NCBI GenBank assembly: GCA_038405435.1
Contig: JBBYHZ010000001.1
Origin: Dryocola clanedunensis_A
Lineage (GTDB): Bacteria > Pseudomonadota > Gammaproteobacteria > Enterobacterales > Enterobacteriaceae
DNA: 64,000 bases
Direction: 5' to 3' (one strand)
A program made the translations under genes and the position numbers. Of this stretch, positions 8,096-16,319 are shown in pieces. Under the pieces are notes generated by a model. It was not told the origin of the DNA, made no database searches, and was given only the letters and a program-made list of their open reading frames with translations. Within the stretch, counting starts at the first letter, position 1; every line of letters starts with the position of its first letter.

Positions 8096-9429
8096 GCTGA
8101 TACCCCGCGATCCAGCCAGGCTTCTCTTGCGATCGTTGCCGCACCGGTGGCGACCGGCTCAGCCAGCTCGCTGACAAACAGCGGCATGCCCCAGCAGCTG
8201 CTGCGGTGGGCCAGCATCTCCTCGCGCTGGAACAGCGAGCCCATCAGCACCGCGTCCTGAACGTTTATCGCCCCCAGCTCGCACATATGCGCCAGCACGT
8301 GCCGCATATGGAAGGCGATGTGGTCCAGCACGCTGCAAACCATGCTTCCCGGCGTCGCTCCGGCCTCCACATCGTGCAGCGTGAACAGCCCCTGCCCGCC
8401 GCTCTCCTGCGCCAGCGAAACGCGCACCTCCTCCCCGCCCTTCTGCCCGGCAAGAGCCTGAAACAGGCGATCGAAGTCACCGGCAAAAAACAGCTCGCTG
8501 AGCGTCTGGATGATTTTCCCGGAAGGGTTGGCGTAGCCCATCATGAACTCACCGGCCCGCCAGCTCCGCTCGTAGTCGATGCCCAGCTGCCAGGCGATGG
8601 CTTCGGGCTGGTATAAGCGGGAAATGGTCATCAGGTATTCAGAGGTGCCGATAGAATCAAACACGTCCGTCGGCCGCGTGCTCTGGACTGCATACGCGCC
8701 CATGATTTGATCGTGGCCTCCCACATAAACCGCCGCTCCCGGTGCCAGGGCCACGCCCGGCAAAGCGGAATTGCTGATTTCACCGCAAAGCTCGCCGGTT
8801 TCGGCAATCCGGGGGAAAAGAGATGGCTCGAGCGCAAGCCGTTCGAGCGTTGCGCCGTGGGGCTTCAGGCTGCGCACGTCAAAGCACTGGGAATGATTAA
8901 TCTGCGAGGCGCTGACGCACCAGTTTCCGGTGAGTCGCCACATTACATAGCTGCCGAAATCCACCCATTTATCCGTTTTGCGCCAGCGATCGGGATGGTG
9001 CTGGCGCAGATGGCTAAGCCGCTCCGGCGTCTGATTAGATCGCAGGCGCAGCCCGGAAATGGCGTAATGCTCCGGCGTGTCCAGCCAGGCGCTGTCGTCC
9101 GCGCTCAGGGAGGGCGCGGCGTAATTCTGCCACCAGGCAAGCGAAGGCCAGGTCTGGTTGCCCTGCGCGTCTACCGCCAGCGACTCTTCCTGTCCAAAGG
9201 TGCCGACGGAGATCCCCGCCAGCAGCCCGCCCGCAGCGCTGGCATGGCGGGCATAGTCGCCGATAAGGCCCACCAGCGCCTGCCAGATAGCCTCTCCCTC
9301 ATGGAAGGTCAGGCCGTCCCGCTCGCTGAACGGCGTGCGGCAGCGCTGCGCCGCCAGCACTTCACCATTTTCCAGTACGCCCACCACTTTCAGATGGGTC
9401 GTACCAATATCTATTCCGAGAAACCACAT
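8092..9429 (-). CDS. FGGY-family carbohydrate kinase
   Basis: A 445-residue kinase of the FGGY (glycerol/xylulose/ribulokinase) family. The N-terminal phosphate-binding loop GIDIGTTHLKVVG, the GTFGQEES strand, the central GGHDQIMGAY and the IGTSEYL loop are all recognisable. FGGY enzymes phosphorylate free sugars or polyols with ATP. It follows the FAD-linked oxidase by 35 bases and overlaps the PfkB kinase by four, in the middle of the operon. It is somewhat shorter than glycerol kinase (about 500) and matches none of the well-known enzymes closely enough for me to name a substrate. Confidence 0.87.
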   Translation of the reverse strand: MWFLGIDIGTTHLKVVGVLENGEVLAAQRCRTPFSERDGLTFHEGEAIWQALVGLIGDYARHASAAGGLLAGISVGTFGQEESLAVDAQGNQTWPSLAWWQNYAAPSLSADDSAWLDTPEHYAISGLRLRSNQTPERLSHLRQHHPDRWRKTDKWVDFGSYVMWRLTGNWCVSASQINHSQCFDVRSLKPHGATLERLALEPSLFPRIAETGELCGEISNSALPGVALAPGAAVYVGGHDQIMGAYAVQSTRPTDVFDSIGTSEYLMTISRLYQPEAIAWQLGIDYERSWRAGEFMMGYANPSGKIIQTLSELFFAGDFDRLFQALAGQKGGEEVRVSLAQESGGQGLFTLHDVEAGATPGSMVCSVLDHIAFHMRHVLAHMCELGAINVQDAVLMGSLFQREEMLAHRSSCWGMPLFVSELAEPVATGAATIAREAWLDRGVSA

Positions 9430-9464
9430 CGCATATTCCTTTTTCTCGCCGGCCGTGCGGGAGA

Positions 9465-10862
9465 TTAAAGACCCAGCTTGCCGGGGTTGAGGATGCCGTT
9501 GGGATCGAGAGCGGCCTTTACCCTGCGCAGCAGCAGATGGGCCGAACCAAGCGAAACGCGCGCATAGGGCGAACGCACCAGGCCGCCGCCGTGGTGGTGG
9601 GAAAGCTCCGCGCCGTGCTCAAGGCAGACCCGCATAGTTTCACGCCAAATCGTGCGCAGCCGCTCCACCGCCAGCTCGTCCGTCTCCTCTTTGCCGAGCA
9701 GGATCATGTACATCGATGTTCCCTGGGTATAGACGTGGGAGAAGTGCGACAGTACTTCGGCGGCATGGGGCTGGAGCATCTGATTCAGCGCATGGTAAAG
9801 CTTGCCGATGCCGTCCCACGTATGGGCAACCTCAATGGTTTCCGCAAAGCCGCCGGTGGTAGCGAGCAGGTTTTCCACGGTGGAAAAGTCAAAGCGCCGC
9901 TCCATCCAGGCCAGCGCCGCCTGCGGCCCTTTACGGGTAGCGCCGTGCTTCGCCGCAATGTCGAGCAGCGTCTGCATTTCAGCCTTCGCTATGGCGTGTA
10001 CGCCCTGGCAGCCGATAAACATGACAGGCTTGTTTTGCTGCGGGTCCTGCATGGCGTGACGCGCTTCCGCCGTGTCGTAGAGGCGTAGCAGGAATGGACG
10101 TAACCCGGCCATGCCCTGTTCGCGCATGATGCTAAGCCCGGCCTCCACGTCCGGCAGCTCCAGCGTGTCATATAAACGCGCCTCAGGTAGCGGGAAAATC
10201 TTCAGCTGTACCGAAGTGACGATGCCGAGCGTGCCTTCCGCGCCGATAAACAGCTGGCGTAAATCTGGCCCCATCGCCGCGCGTGGTGAGGCTTTAAGGC
10301 GGATTTTCTCGCCGGTTGCCAGAATCACGGTGTAGGCCGTAATCAGATCTTCAATCCCGCCGTAGTAAGAGGAGAACTGCCCGGTAGCGAGCGTGGAGAG
10401 CCAGCCGCCAACGGTGGACTGATAAAGCGACTGCGGCGAGTGGCCGAGCGTCCAGCCCTGCGCGTGCAGCTCGTCCTCGAGTTTGCCGCCGTTATAGCCG
10501 GTCGAAACTTCCACCGTCAGGTTAGTAAAGTTGATTTCGCAGCCGTGCGTCATCTTGCTCAAATCAAGCACGATGCCGCCCCGCGTAGGCAGCGGCTGGC
10601 CGGTAACGGAAGAAGCTAACGCCCTCGGCGTCACCGGCGTATCCGTTGCCGTGGCGATGGCCAGCACCCGCTGGATTTGCTGCTCGTCAGCGACTTCGAC
10701 CACAACATCAGCCTGATAATCGTGGCACCCTAAACGCTTAAGCTTGGTGGAAAGCGGCCAGGTATCGTGGCTGGACGCCTGCAAACTTTCGGCGTCGCTG
10801 CGAACCTGCGATGCGGGTAGCGCCTGCGCTAACGCTGCAATCAAAAGACCCTTATCGGACAT
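9465..10862 (-). CDS. FAD-linked oxidase of the GlcD/alkyl-DHAP synthase type
   Basis: A 465-residue FAD-binding oxidoreductase of the PCMH (vanillyl-alcohol oxidase) superfamily. Seen are the FAD-binding beta-strand segment GIVLDLSKMT, the substrate-gating TVGGWLSTLATGQFSSYYG, IGAEGTLGIVTSVQLKIFPLP and the C-terminal LDPNGILNPGKLGL. A histidine cluster, ELSHHHGGGL at about residue 410, resembles the catalytic HHH of alkyl-dihydroxyacetonephosphate synthases, so it is closer to that branch than to glycolate oxidase. It is the first gene of the leftward sugar operon, with the divergent aldolase across a 170-base promoter region. I infer that it oxidises a hydroxyl or alditol as the entry step; this is not proven. 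Confidence 0.8.
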   Translation of the reverse strand: MSDKGLLIAALAQALPASQVRSDAESLQASSHDTWPLSTKLKRLGCHDYQADVVVEVADEQQIQRVLAIATATDTPVTPRALASSVTGQPLPTRGGIVLDLSKMTHGCEINFTNLTVEVSTGYNGGKLEDELHAQGWTLGHSPQSLYQSTVGGWLSTLATGQFSSYYGGIEDLITAYTVILATGEKIRLKASPRAAMGPDLRQLFIGAEGTLGIVTSVQLKIFPLPEARLYDTLELPDVEAGLSIMREQGMAGLRPFLLRLYDTAEARHAMQDPQQNKPVMFIGCQGVHAIAKAEMQTLLDIAAKHGATRKGPQAALAWMERRFDFSTVENLLATTGGFAETIEVAHTWDGIGKLYHALNQMLQPHAAEVLSHFSHVYTQGTSMYMILLGKEETDELAVERLRTIWRETMRVCLEHGAELSHHHGGGLVRSPYARVSLGSAHLLLRRVKAALDPNGILNPGKLGL

Positions 10863-10940
10863 GCGGACTCCTTAACATCATAATTAATTCAAAAGGATAA
10901 CGAATATTCCGGTTCTCCATCAGCGCGATTATTAATCACA

Positions 10941-10977
10941 TTGACAGCCCTTGATGATGAATATACGATCAATATTC
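10941..10977 (+). promoter_or_regulatory. Promoter and palindromic operator candidate of the divergent sugar locus
   Basis: A sigma-70-type promoter for the rightward aldolase gene: a perfect TTGACA at 10941-10946, a 17-base spacer, then TACGAT at 10964-10969. The palindrome GAATAT-N7-ATATTC at 10959-10977 covers the -10 element, so a bound regulator would block the promoter. A further GAATATTC lies at 10902-10909, nearer to the leftward operon. The regulator at 11897 is the natural candidate to bind. This is inferred from pattern only. Confidence 0.5.
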
Positions 10978-11032
10978 AAAAAGCTGCAAATTGATTTTTG
11001 CGTAAATTGTGAACTTTGTGAAGGAGAGCACC

Positions 11033-11881
11033 ATGGATCCACGTACGGGTAAGGCAATTCGACTGGGGCGTTTACTGCGCCCGGAAACGGGCAGCGCGGT
11101 AGTGGTCGCGGCTTCGCACGGCGTCATGGCCGGGCCGCCTGCCGGGCTAAAAACAAGGCAGGAAATTGAGGACGTTTTCTCCCACCTGCGTCAGGCGGAC
11201 GGCGTGATGGTTTCACCCGGCATGATCCCGCTGATTGAAAAAACATGGATTGGCCGCGACCGCCCGGCTTCCGTGCTGCATCTTGACTGGAAAAACCATG
11301 CCCGCTCGGTCTACACGCCGGGCAAAGACGGGCGCGGGGAAGGCGTGCTGGCGCAGCTGGCGGAAATCAGCGACGTTGCGGCCTGCGGGATTGATGCGGT
11401 GATGACCTACATGTACCTGGGCCAGAAAGACACGGCGCTGGAGCAGGAAGAAATTGTCAGGAACGCAAAAATTGCCCGTGACTGCGAGCGCTACGGCATC
11501 GCCTTAATCATCGAGCCGCGCTCGGCGCTGGAGGGGATCGACCCGGACGCGCTGAGCGCAAAAGTGATGAGCATGTACTGCCGCATCGCCGCCGATATTG
11601 GCGCGGACCTGGTTAAGGCCCTGTGGCCCGGCTCCGTCGAGGCTTTCGCCGAGGTTACGCGCACATGTTATACTCCGGTGCTTCTGGCGGGCGGCGCGGG
11701 CGGCGAAGATCCTCGCTCCACGCTACAGCTTGCGGATGACGCCATGCACGCAGGTGCCCGCGGCGTCATGTTCGGCCGCCGTATTTTCCGCGCCGATAAA
11801 CCGGCAAATATGCTCAGCGCGCTCTCTGCTATCGTTCATGAAAAGCAGAGCGTTGAGCAGGCGATGCGCTTAGTGGATTAA
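11033..11881 (+). CDS. LsrF/DeoC-type class I aldolase
   Basis: A 282-residue TIM-barrel aldolase of the DhnA/LsrF/class I fructose-bisphosphate aldolase family. The probable Schiff-base lysine is in DLVKALWPG, at the place of LsrF IIKTYYV; the phosphate-binding strands PVLLAGGAGG and GVMFGRRIF follow. I start at ATG 11033, seven bases after AAGGAG at 11021-11026; a start at 11009 would add eight residues without a ribosome site. It is transcribed away from the kinase operon and followed after 15 bases by the regulator. In context it should cleave the phosphorylated sugar made by the two kinases into two trioses or similar pieces. Confidence 0.83.
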   Translation: MDPRTGKAIRLGRLLRPETGSAVVVAASHGVMAGPPAGLKTRQEIEDVFSHLRQADGVMVSPGMIPLIEKTWIGRDRPASVLHLDWKNHARSVYTPGKDGRGEGVLAQLAEISDVAACGIDAVMTYMYLGQKDTALEQEEIVRNAKIARDCERYGIALIIEPRSALEGIDPDALSAKVMSMYCRIAADIGADLVKALWPGSVEAFAEVTRTCYTPVLLAGGAGGEDPRSTLQLADDAMHAGARGVMFGRRIFRADKPANMLSALSAIVHEKQSVEQAMRLVD

Positions 11882-11896
11882 TTAAGGAAAGATTTC

Positions 11897-12853
11897 ATGT
11901 CGGCAAAGGGCGAAAAGTCAGAGAACATTTCCCCCGAGGCGTTTATTGCCCGGGATATCCTCAGTCCTGGATTTTCCGGGCGGCTCGCGACCACCTCGCA
12001 GTACCAGGAGCGCCTGGGCATCGGCTCCGGCACGGTGCAAAAAGCCCTGCATGAGCTGCGGCAAAACGGCGCGGTAGAGCTGGTTTCACGCGGTCATCAG
12101 GGCACCTGGATCACCCGTCGGGATTTTGACCGGCTATGGGATATGGCCCGTCTGCCTCCCGTCCATATTCTGCTCCCCTCGCGCGGCTCTCAGGAAGCGA
12201 CCGTCGTTGCCGGCGGGTTGTCTTTGCAGTTTCAGGAATGGGGCGTTGGCACCACCATTGGCTATATGCGCGGCGCACGCTCTCGTCTTGAAGCGCTTGA
12301 CCAGGGCCAGACGGATGTCGTGCTGCTCTCTTCCGGCTCGGCCAGTTTATTGCTCCCCGACGATCCTGACCGCTACGTAAAAATTAGCCTGGGCGTGGGC
12401 AGCTATTATTGTCCCGGCAGCCTTGTCGTCGTTGAAAAGATCGCGCCAGCCACCGGCCGACGCAGGAAGATCGGCATCGATTTCCACTCGAACGACCACC
12501 AGCGATTAACCCGCGCGCAGTTTCCCGCCGAGCTTCACGACTATGTGGAGACAGACTTCACGCTGCTGCCGCGAGCGGTGTTCCTCAACGAAATAGATTC
12601 CGGCGTCTGGCATCAGGAAGAGTCGCTCATTCCGCTGGATAAAGTGGGGCTAAGCCTGCGCCCGCTGGATGAACCAGAGGCGGTAGAAATGGCCGAACAG
12701 ATCTCAGCCGCCGTGCTGGTCGCCGCCCAGGACTCCCCGGTCGTCACCCTGCTGCGCGAGCTCGATCGTCAGCATCTGCAAAAATTGTGCGCTACGGTGG
12801 ACGAGAAAACGGGCGGCAAGCTCAGCGGCAATCTGGCGATTAGATTTGATTAA
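11897..12853 (+). CDS. YhfZ-like transcriptional regulator (winged helix plus ligand-binding domain)
   Basis: A 318-residue protein. Residues about 15-75 form a GntR-like winged helix (ATTSQYQERLGIGSGTVQKA, then LRQNGAVELVSRGHQGTWI), and the rest resembles a periplasmic-binding-protein-type ligand pocket, the layout of E. coli YhfZ, a regulator of a small sugar/amine locus. The assignment rests on this architecture as I recall it, not on a search. It forms an operon with the aldolase and probably controls both divergent units, with a sugar phosphate as likely effector. A repetitive palindrome follows its stop. Confidence 0.62.
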   Translation: MSAKGEKSENISPEAFIARDILSPGFSGRLATTSQYQERLGIGSGTVQKALHELRQNGAVELVSRGHQGTWITRRDFDRLWDMARLPPVHILLPSRGSQEATVVAGGLSLQFQEWGVGTTIGYMRGARSRLEALDQGQTDVVLLSSGSASLLLPDDPDRYVKISLGVGSYYCPGSLVVVEKIAPATGRRRKIGIDFHSNDHQRLTRAQFPAELHDYVETDFTLLPRAVFLNEIDSGVWHQEESLIPLDKVGLSLRPLDEPEAVEMAEQISAAVLVAAQDSPVVTLLRELDRQHLQKLCATVDEKTGGKLSGNLAIRFD

Positions 12854-12885
12854 TGAAAAGGAGAGGGAGAAAGAGCTCGATCCAG

Positions 12886-12925
12886 TCCCCTCGCCCCTTA
12901 GGGGAGAGGGTTAGGGTGAGGGGAA
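12886..12925. repeat. Intergenic GC-rich palindromic repeat
   Basis: CCCCTCGCCCCTTAGGGGAG followed by AGGGTTAGGGTGAGGGG gives imperfect inverted repeats (CCCCT/AGGGG and CCCTC/GAGGG types) between the convergent ends of the regulator and yggN. A related, shorter palindrome occurs at 57234-57257. Such CCCTC...GAGGG units are common between enterobacterial genes. It can also act as a bidirectional terminator. Confidence 0.6.
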
Positions 12926-12926
12926 A

Positions 12927-13643
12927 TTACTTCAGCGTCTCAACCAGCCCTTTGCGCTGGCCTTCGAGCGTTACCACTCTGCTGCACACGTCGCGACCAA
13001 ACTGTTCGAAATCTTTCTGCTGATTGTTCCACTCGTTCTGGATTGCGGTTTGCAGGCCGCCCAGGCTACCCAGCACGCCCTGTAGCGGGTTGCCGCCGCC
13101 TTTGAGAACGGCTTTCGCGCCCATCTCGTTGATGCTGTCCTGCAGGATGCCGCCCATCGCCTGATTCACCAGCTGCTGGCCATCGGCACGCACCTGATCA
13201 ATCGCTTTATAGTGGAAGGTCAATCCGTCCTGACGCTGCTCGATAATGCGGTTCATCTGCTCTTTGAGCTGGGCATCCAGCTTGGTCAGACGGCCGCGCA
13301 TGTTGCTGCTCTCGCCCATTTCTTTAGTGATGATTTTATCCAGTGCCACGCGCCCTTTTTCTACGCGGGTCAGCGCGCCGTTGTTGATCCACGGCAGATC
13401 GGTACGCAGCGCCTGCTGATACTTAACGGCCAGCTGGCGCTGGGTCGCATTCAGGGTTTGTAGCTTACCGTTAAACTGCAGGCTGCCGTCCGGCGCAATC
13501 ACCATGTTGCCGTTCTCGCCCACGACCTGCACGGTCTGCGGATTAATCACCACATCGTCCTTCGGCGTGACGCTGCATTTATAGTCGGCCTGCGCCTGCA
13601 TCGCGGTCAGCAGCAGCACGCCCATCAGAGTCTTACGAATCAT
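12927..13643 (-). CDS. yggN: YggN, DUF2884 periplasmic protein
   Basis: A 238-residue exported protein (E. coli YggN is 239). The start is ATG at 13643, after a good AGGAG; the product opens with a signal peptide MIRKTLMGVLLLTAMQAQA, cleaved before DYKCSVTP. The rest is the DUF2884 fold, with two Cys residues (about 23 and 225) that could form a disulfide. Function is unknown; it is conserved across Enterobacteriaceae. In E. coli it lies beside ansB, which is missing here, so the sugar locus ends exactly at yggN. It follows yggL by 50 bases and is probably in the trmB-yggL unit. Confidence 0.9.
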   Translation of the reverse strand: MIRKTLMGVLLLTAMQAQADYKCSVTPKDDVVINPQTVQVVGENGNMVIAPDGSLQFNGKLQTLNATQRQLAVKYQQALRTDLPWINNGALTRVEKGRVALDKIITKEMGESSNMRGRLTKLDAQLKEQMNRIIEQRQDGLTFHYKAIDQVRADGQQLVNQAMGGILQDSINEMGAKAVLKGGGNPLQGVLGSLGGLQTAIQNEWNNQQKDFEQFGRDVCSRVVTLEGQRKGLVETLK

Positions 13644-13693
13644 AATTACTCCTGAAAAAAAGGGCCGGTTTGCACCAGCCCCTGTACTCTGAA

Positions 13694-14020
13694 TCAATCC
13701 CACCAGACGTCGAACAGGTCGCTGGTGCGAACATCTTCCAGCTTCTGCTCTTCAAGCCACTTGCGCACCAGCGCCTGGTGCTCTTCGGTGCATTTACCGA
13801 TTTCCTGCATGCAGATGAGGCCATCCCACGCCAGGTGACCGCCGCCGTCAAAGGCCAGGCCATTTTTATCGATCACATCATTAATAAACGCATCGACGGT
13901 TTTATCGATTTGTTCTTCTGAGGTCCCTTCCGGGAAGCGCCATGCAACGGAGAACCCCAGCTCCTGGAATTCGTCGATGTGCATTTTCTTACGCAGACGA
14001 CGGCTACGATTTTTTGCCAT
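13694..14020 (-). CDS. yggL: YggL, DUF469 family protein (50S-associated)
   Basis: A 108-residue protein starting MAKNRSRRLRKKMHIDEFQE, the same as E. coli YggL in length and sequence. The N terminus is strongly basic, the rest acidic. YggL has been found bound to the large ribosomal subunit; its role is not settled. The start is ATG 14020, whose A is shared with the last base of the trmB stop, so translation is coupled; the longer frame to 14050 runs into trmB and is not used. Confidence 0.92.
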   Translation of the reverse strand: MAKNRSRRLRKKMHIDEFQELGFSVAWRFPEGTSEEQIDKTVDAFINDVIDKNGLAFDGGGHLAWDGLICMQEIGKCTEEHQALVRKWLEEQKLEDVRTSDLFDVWWD

Positions 14021-14739
14021 TATTTTACCCTCTCGAACATTAAGTCCCATACGCCGTGGCCAAGACGATGGCCACGCTGTTCAAATTTGGTCACCGGCCG
14101 TGAATCCGGGCGCGGTACGTAGTCGTTACTCTCCGACTGGTTCTTGTACCCGTCGAGGGAGGACATCACTTCGAGCATATGTTCAGCATAAGGTTCCCAG
14201 TCGGTCGCCATATGGAACACGCCGCCCAGCTTCAGCTTACGTTTCACCAGCTCGGCAAAAGGCACCTGAACGATACGGCGTTTATTATGACGTGCTTTGT
14301 GCCACGGATCCGGGAAAAAGAGCTGAACCATGGTTAAAGAATTGTCAGGAATCATGTTTTCCAGCACTTCTACCGCATCGTGGCACATAACGCGCAGGTT
14401 CTCGACACCTTCTTCATGCGCCGTGCTCAGGCAGGCACCCACGCCCGGCGAGTGAACCTCAATGCCTAAAAAATTCTGTTCCGGCTTCGCCTGGGCCATT
14501 GCCACAAGCGAGGTGCCCATCCCGAAGCCAATCTCCAGCGTGACCGGCGCTTCGCGGCCAAACAGCGCGGCAAAGTCGGCTGGTGCAGATTCATATTCAA
14601 CGCCCATCACCGGCCAGTAATTCTCCAACGCGTACTCCTGGCCTTTAGTCAGACGGCCCTGGCGGCGTACAAAGCTGCGGATCCGGCGCAGCGCGCGGCC
14701 TTCTTCATTAAATTCCGGTGAGATGACGTCGTTTTTCAT
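14020..14739 (-). CDS. trmB: TrmB, tRNA (guanine46-N7)-methyltransferase
   Basis: A 239-residue SAM-dependent methyltransferase, the same length as E. coli TrmB (YggH). The SAM-binding motif LEIGFGMGTSLVAMA lies at about residues 71-85; LGIEVHSPG and the catalytic-region motif LFFPDPWHKARHNKRR follow. It makes m7G46 in the variable loop of tRNAs. It is divergent from mutY, with 154 bases between the two starts, and is followed by yggL with a one-base overlap. Confidence 0.95.
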   Translation of the reverse strand: MKNDVISPEFNEEGRALRRIRSFVRRQGRLTKGQEYALENYWPVMGVEYESAPADFAALFGREAPVTLEIGFGMGTSLVAMAQAKPEQNFLGIEVHSPGVGACLSTAHEEGVENLRVMCHDAVEVLENMIPDNSLTMVQLFFPDPWHKARHNKRRIVQVPFAELVKRKLKLGGVFHMATDWEPYAEHMLEVMSSLDGYKNQSESNDYVPRPDSRPVTKFEQRGHRLGHGVWDLMFERVK

Positions 14740-14893
14740 GATGCTCTGACTTTAGTTAGTGTTCGGGAAACGGGCATTATCCAAAGTTAATGCCCAGAAG
14801 CAAGCAGATGTACGGGAAAGTTCCGGTTTACAGCCCTCCGCTCTCTGTGCTGGAATCGGCACCCTGATTTCATCCATTGTCGGAAGATCCGCG

Positions 14894-15985
14894 TTGACGA
14901 TACAAGCGCCGCAGTTTGCCCACCAGGTTCTGGACTGGTATCACCAGTTCGGGCGCAAGACCCTGCCGTGGCAGCAGGAGAAAACGCCTTATAAAGTATG
15001 GCTCTCAGAGGTGATGTTGCAACAAACTCAGGTTGCCACCGTCATTCCTTACTTTGAGCGTTTTATGGCGAAGTTTCCGACCGTGACCGATCTGGCTAAC
15101 GCCCCGCTGGATGAAGTTCTGCATCTGTGGACTGGCCTGGGCTACTACGCCCGCGCCCGCAACCTGCATAAGGCAGCGCAAAGAGTGGCAAACGAGCACG
15201 GCGGCGTTTTCCCGGAAACCTTTGAAGAGGTTGCCGATTTACCTGGCGTCGGCCGTTCAACTGCGGGAGCGATCCTCTCCCTTTCCCTTGGCAAGCACTT
15301 CCCGATTCTTGACGGCAACGTTAAGCGCGTGCTGGCCCGCTGCTATGCGGTAGCTGGCTGGCCGGGTAAGAAGGACGTCGAGAAACGGCTGTGGGAAATA
15401 AGCGAAAACGTCACCCCGGCGGAAGGCGTGAGCCAGTTTAACCAGGCGATGATGGACCTGGGCGCCATGGTCTGCACCCGTTCAAAACCAAAATGCGAAC
15501 TTTGCCCGCTCAGCAACGGCTGCGTGGCCTATGCCAACAGCAGCTGGGCAAGCTATCCCGGTAAAAAACCTAAGGTGACCCTGCCCGAGCGCACCGGCTA
15601 TATGCTGATGATGCAGCACGAGCAGAGCGTCCTGCTGGCCCAGCGCCCGGCCGTTGGTTTATGGGGCGGACTGTACTGCTTCCCACAGTTCGCCACCGAA
15701 CAAGAGCTCCGCGACTGGCTGGCGCAAAAAGGGATGGCCGCAGATAATCTCACGCAGTTAACCTCTTTCCGCCATACTTTCAGCCATTTCCACCTGGATA
15801 TTGTGCCAATGTGGCTGCCCGTGTCCTCATTCACCGGGTGCATGGATGAAGGCACCGCTCTCTGGTATAACTTAGCGCAGCCACCCTCCGTGGGCCTTGC
15901 CGCCCCCGTGGAAAGACTGTTACAGCAATTACACGCCGAGCCGGTGGTATTAAAAACCGCCCGCGCGTTTGAAGAGGAAGAATAA
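14894..15985 (+). CDS. mutY: MutY, A/G-specific adenine DNA glycosylase (TTG start)
   Basis: A 363-residue adenine glycosylase that removes A mispaired with 8-oxoG or G. Present are the catalytic Glu in SEVMLQQTQV, the helix-hairpin-helix LPGVGRSTAGA, the catalytic Asp in ILDGNVKRVLAR, the iron-sulphur loop C-x6-C-x2-C-x5-C (CTRSKPKCELCPLSNGC) and the NUDIX-like C-terminal domain. The frame is open from ATG 14759, but family alignment puts the start at TTG 14894: E. coli begins MQASQF where this protein reads TIQAPQF, and GGAAG precedes the TTG at a normal distance. The C-terminal tail is about ten residues longer than in E. coli. It overlaps yggX by one base. Confidence 0.93.
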   Translation: MTIQAPQFAHQVLDWYHQFGRKTLPWQQEKTPYKVWLSEVMLQQTQVATVIPYFERFMAKFPTVTDLANAPLDEVLHLWTGLGYYARARNLHKAAQRVANEHGGVFPETFEEVADLPGVGRSTAGAILSLSLGKHFPILDGNVKRVLARCYAVAGWPGKKDVEKRLWEISENVTPAEGVSQFNQAMMDLGAMVCTRSKPKCELCPLSNGCVAYANSSWASYPGKKPKVTLPERTGYMLMMQHEQSVLLAQRPAVGLWGGLYCFPQFATEQELRDWLAQKGMAADNLTQLTSFRHTFSHFHLDIVPMWLPVSSFTGCMDEGTALWYNLAQPPSVGLAAPVERLLQQLHAEPVVLKTARAFEEEE

Positions 15986-16257
15986 TGAGCCGCACAATTT
16001 TTTGTACCTACCTGCAACGCGAGGCCGAAGGCCAGGATTTCCAGCTTTATCCGGGCGAGCTGGGCAAGCGCATCTATAACGAAATCTCCAAAGAAGCCTG
16101 GGCGCTGTGGCAGGCCAAGCAAACCATGCTTATCAACGAGCGCAAGATGAGCATGATGAACCCGGAGCACCGCAAAGAGCTGGAAGCCGAAATGGTCAAC
16201 TTCCTGTTCGAGGGCAAAGAAGTCCATATTGAAGGCTTCACGCCGCCGGAAAAATAA
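15985..16257 (+). CDS. yggX: YggX, iron-trafficking/oxidative protection protein
   Basis: A 90-residue protein beginning MSRTIFCTYLQREAEGQDF, nearly identical to E. coli YggX, with the single conserved Cys at residue 7. YggX limits damage to iron-sulphur clusters by superoxide and is induced by SoxRS in E. coli. Its ATG shares a base with the mutY stop, so it is co-translated with another oxidative-damage gene. A strong terminator-like hairpin follows at once. Confidence 0.95.
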   Translation: MSRTIFCTYLQREAEGQDFQLYPGELGKRIYNEISKEAWALWQAKQTMLINERKMSMMNPEHRKELEAEMVNFLFEGKEVHIEGFTPPEK

Positions 16258-16261
16258 TATC

Positions 16262-16284
16262 AAAGGGCCGAATGCGGCCCTTTT
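16262..16284 (+). terminator. Intrinsic terminator after yggX
   Basis: A perfect nine-base-pair stem, AAAGGGCCG paired with CGGCCCTTT around a four-base AATG loop, ending in TTTT. It sits between yggX and mltC; mltC may be expressed by read-through or from its own promoter. Confidence 0.8.
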
Positions 16285-16319
16285 GCAATCCACGACACGC
16301 AAAACGCATACACGGAACG

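Noticed and set aside
8707..9468. 253-codon plus-strand frame opposite the FGGY kinase
   Set aside because: Antisense shadow; low-complexity basic translation and no ribosome site, whereas the leftward frame has all kinase motifs.
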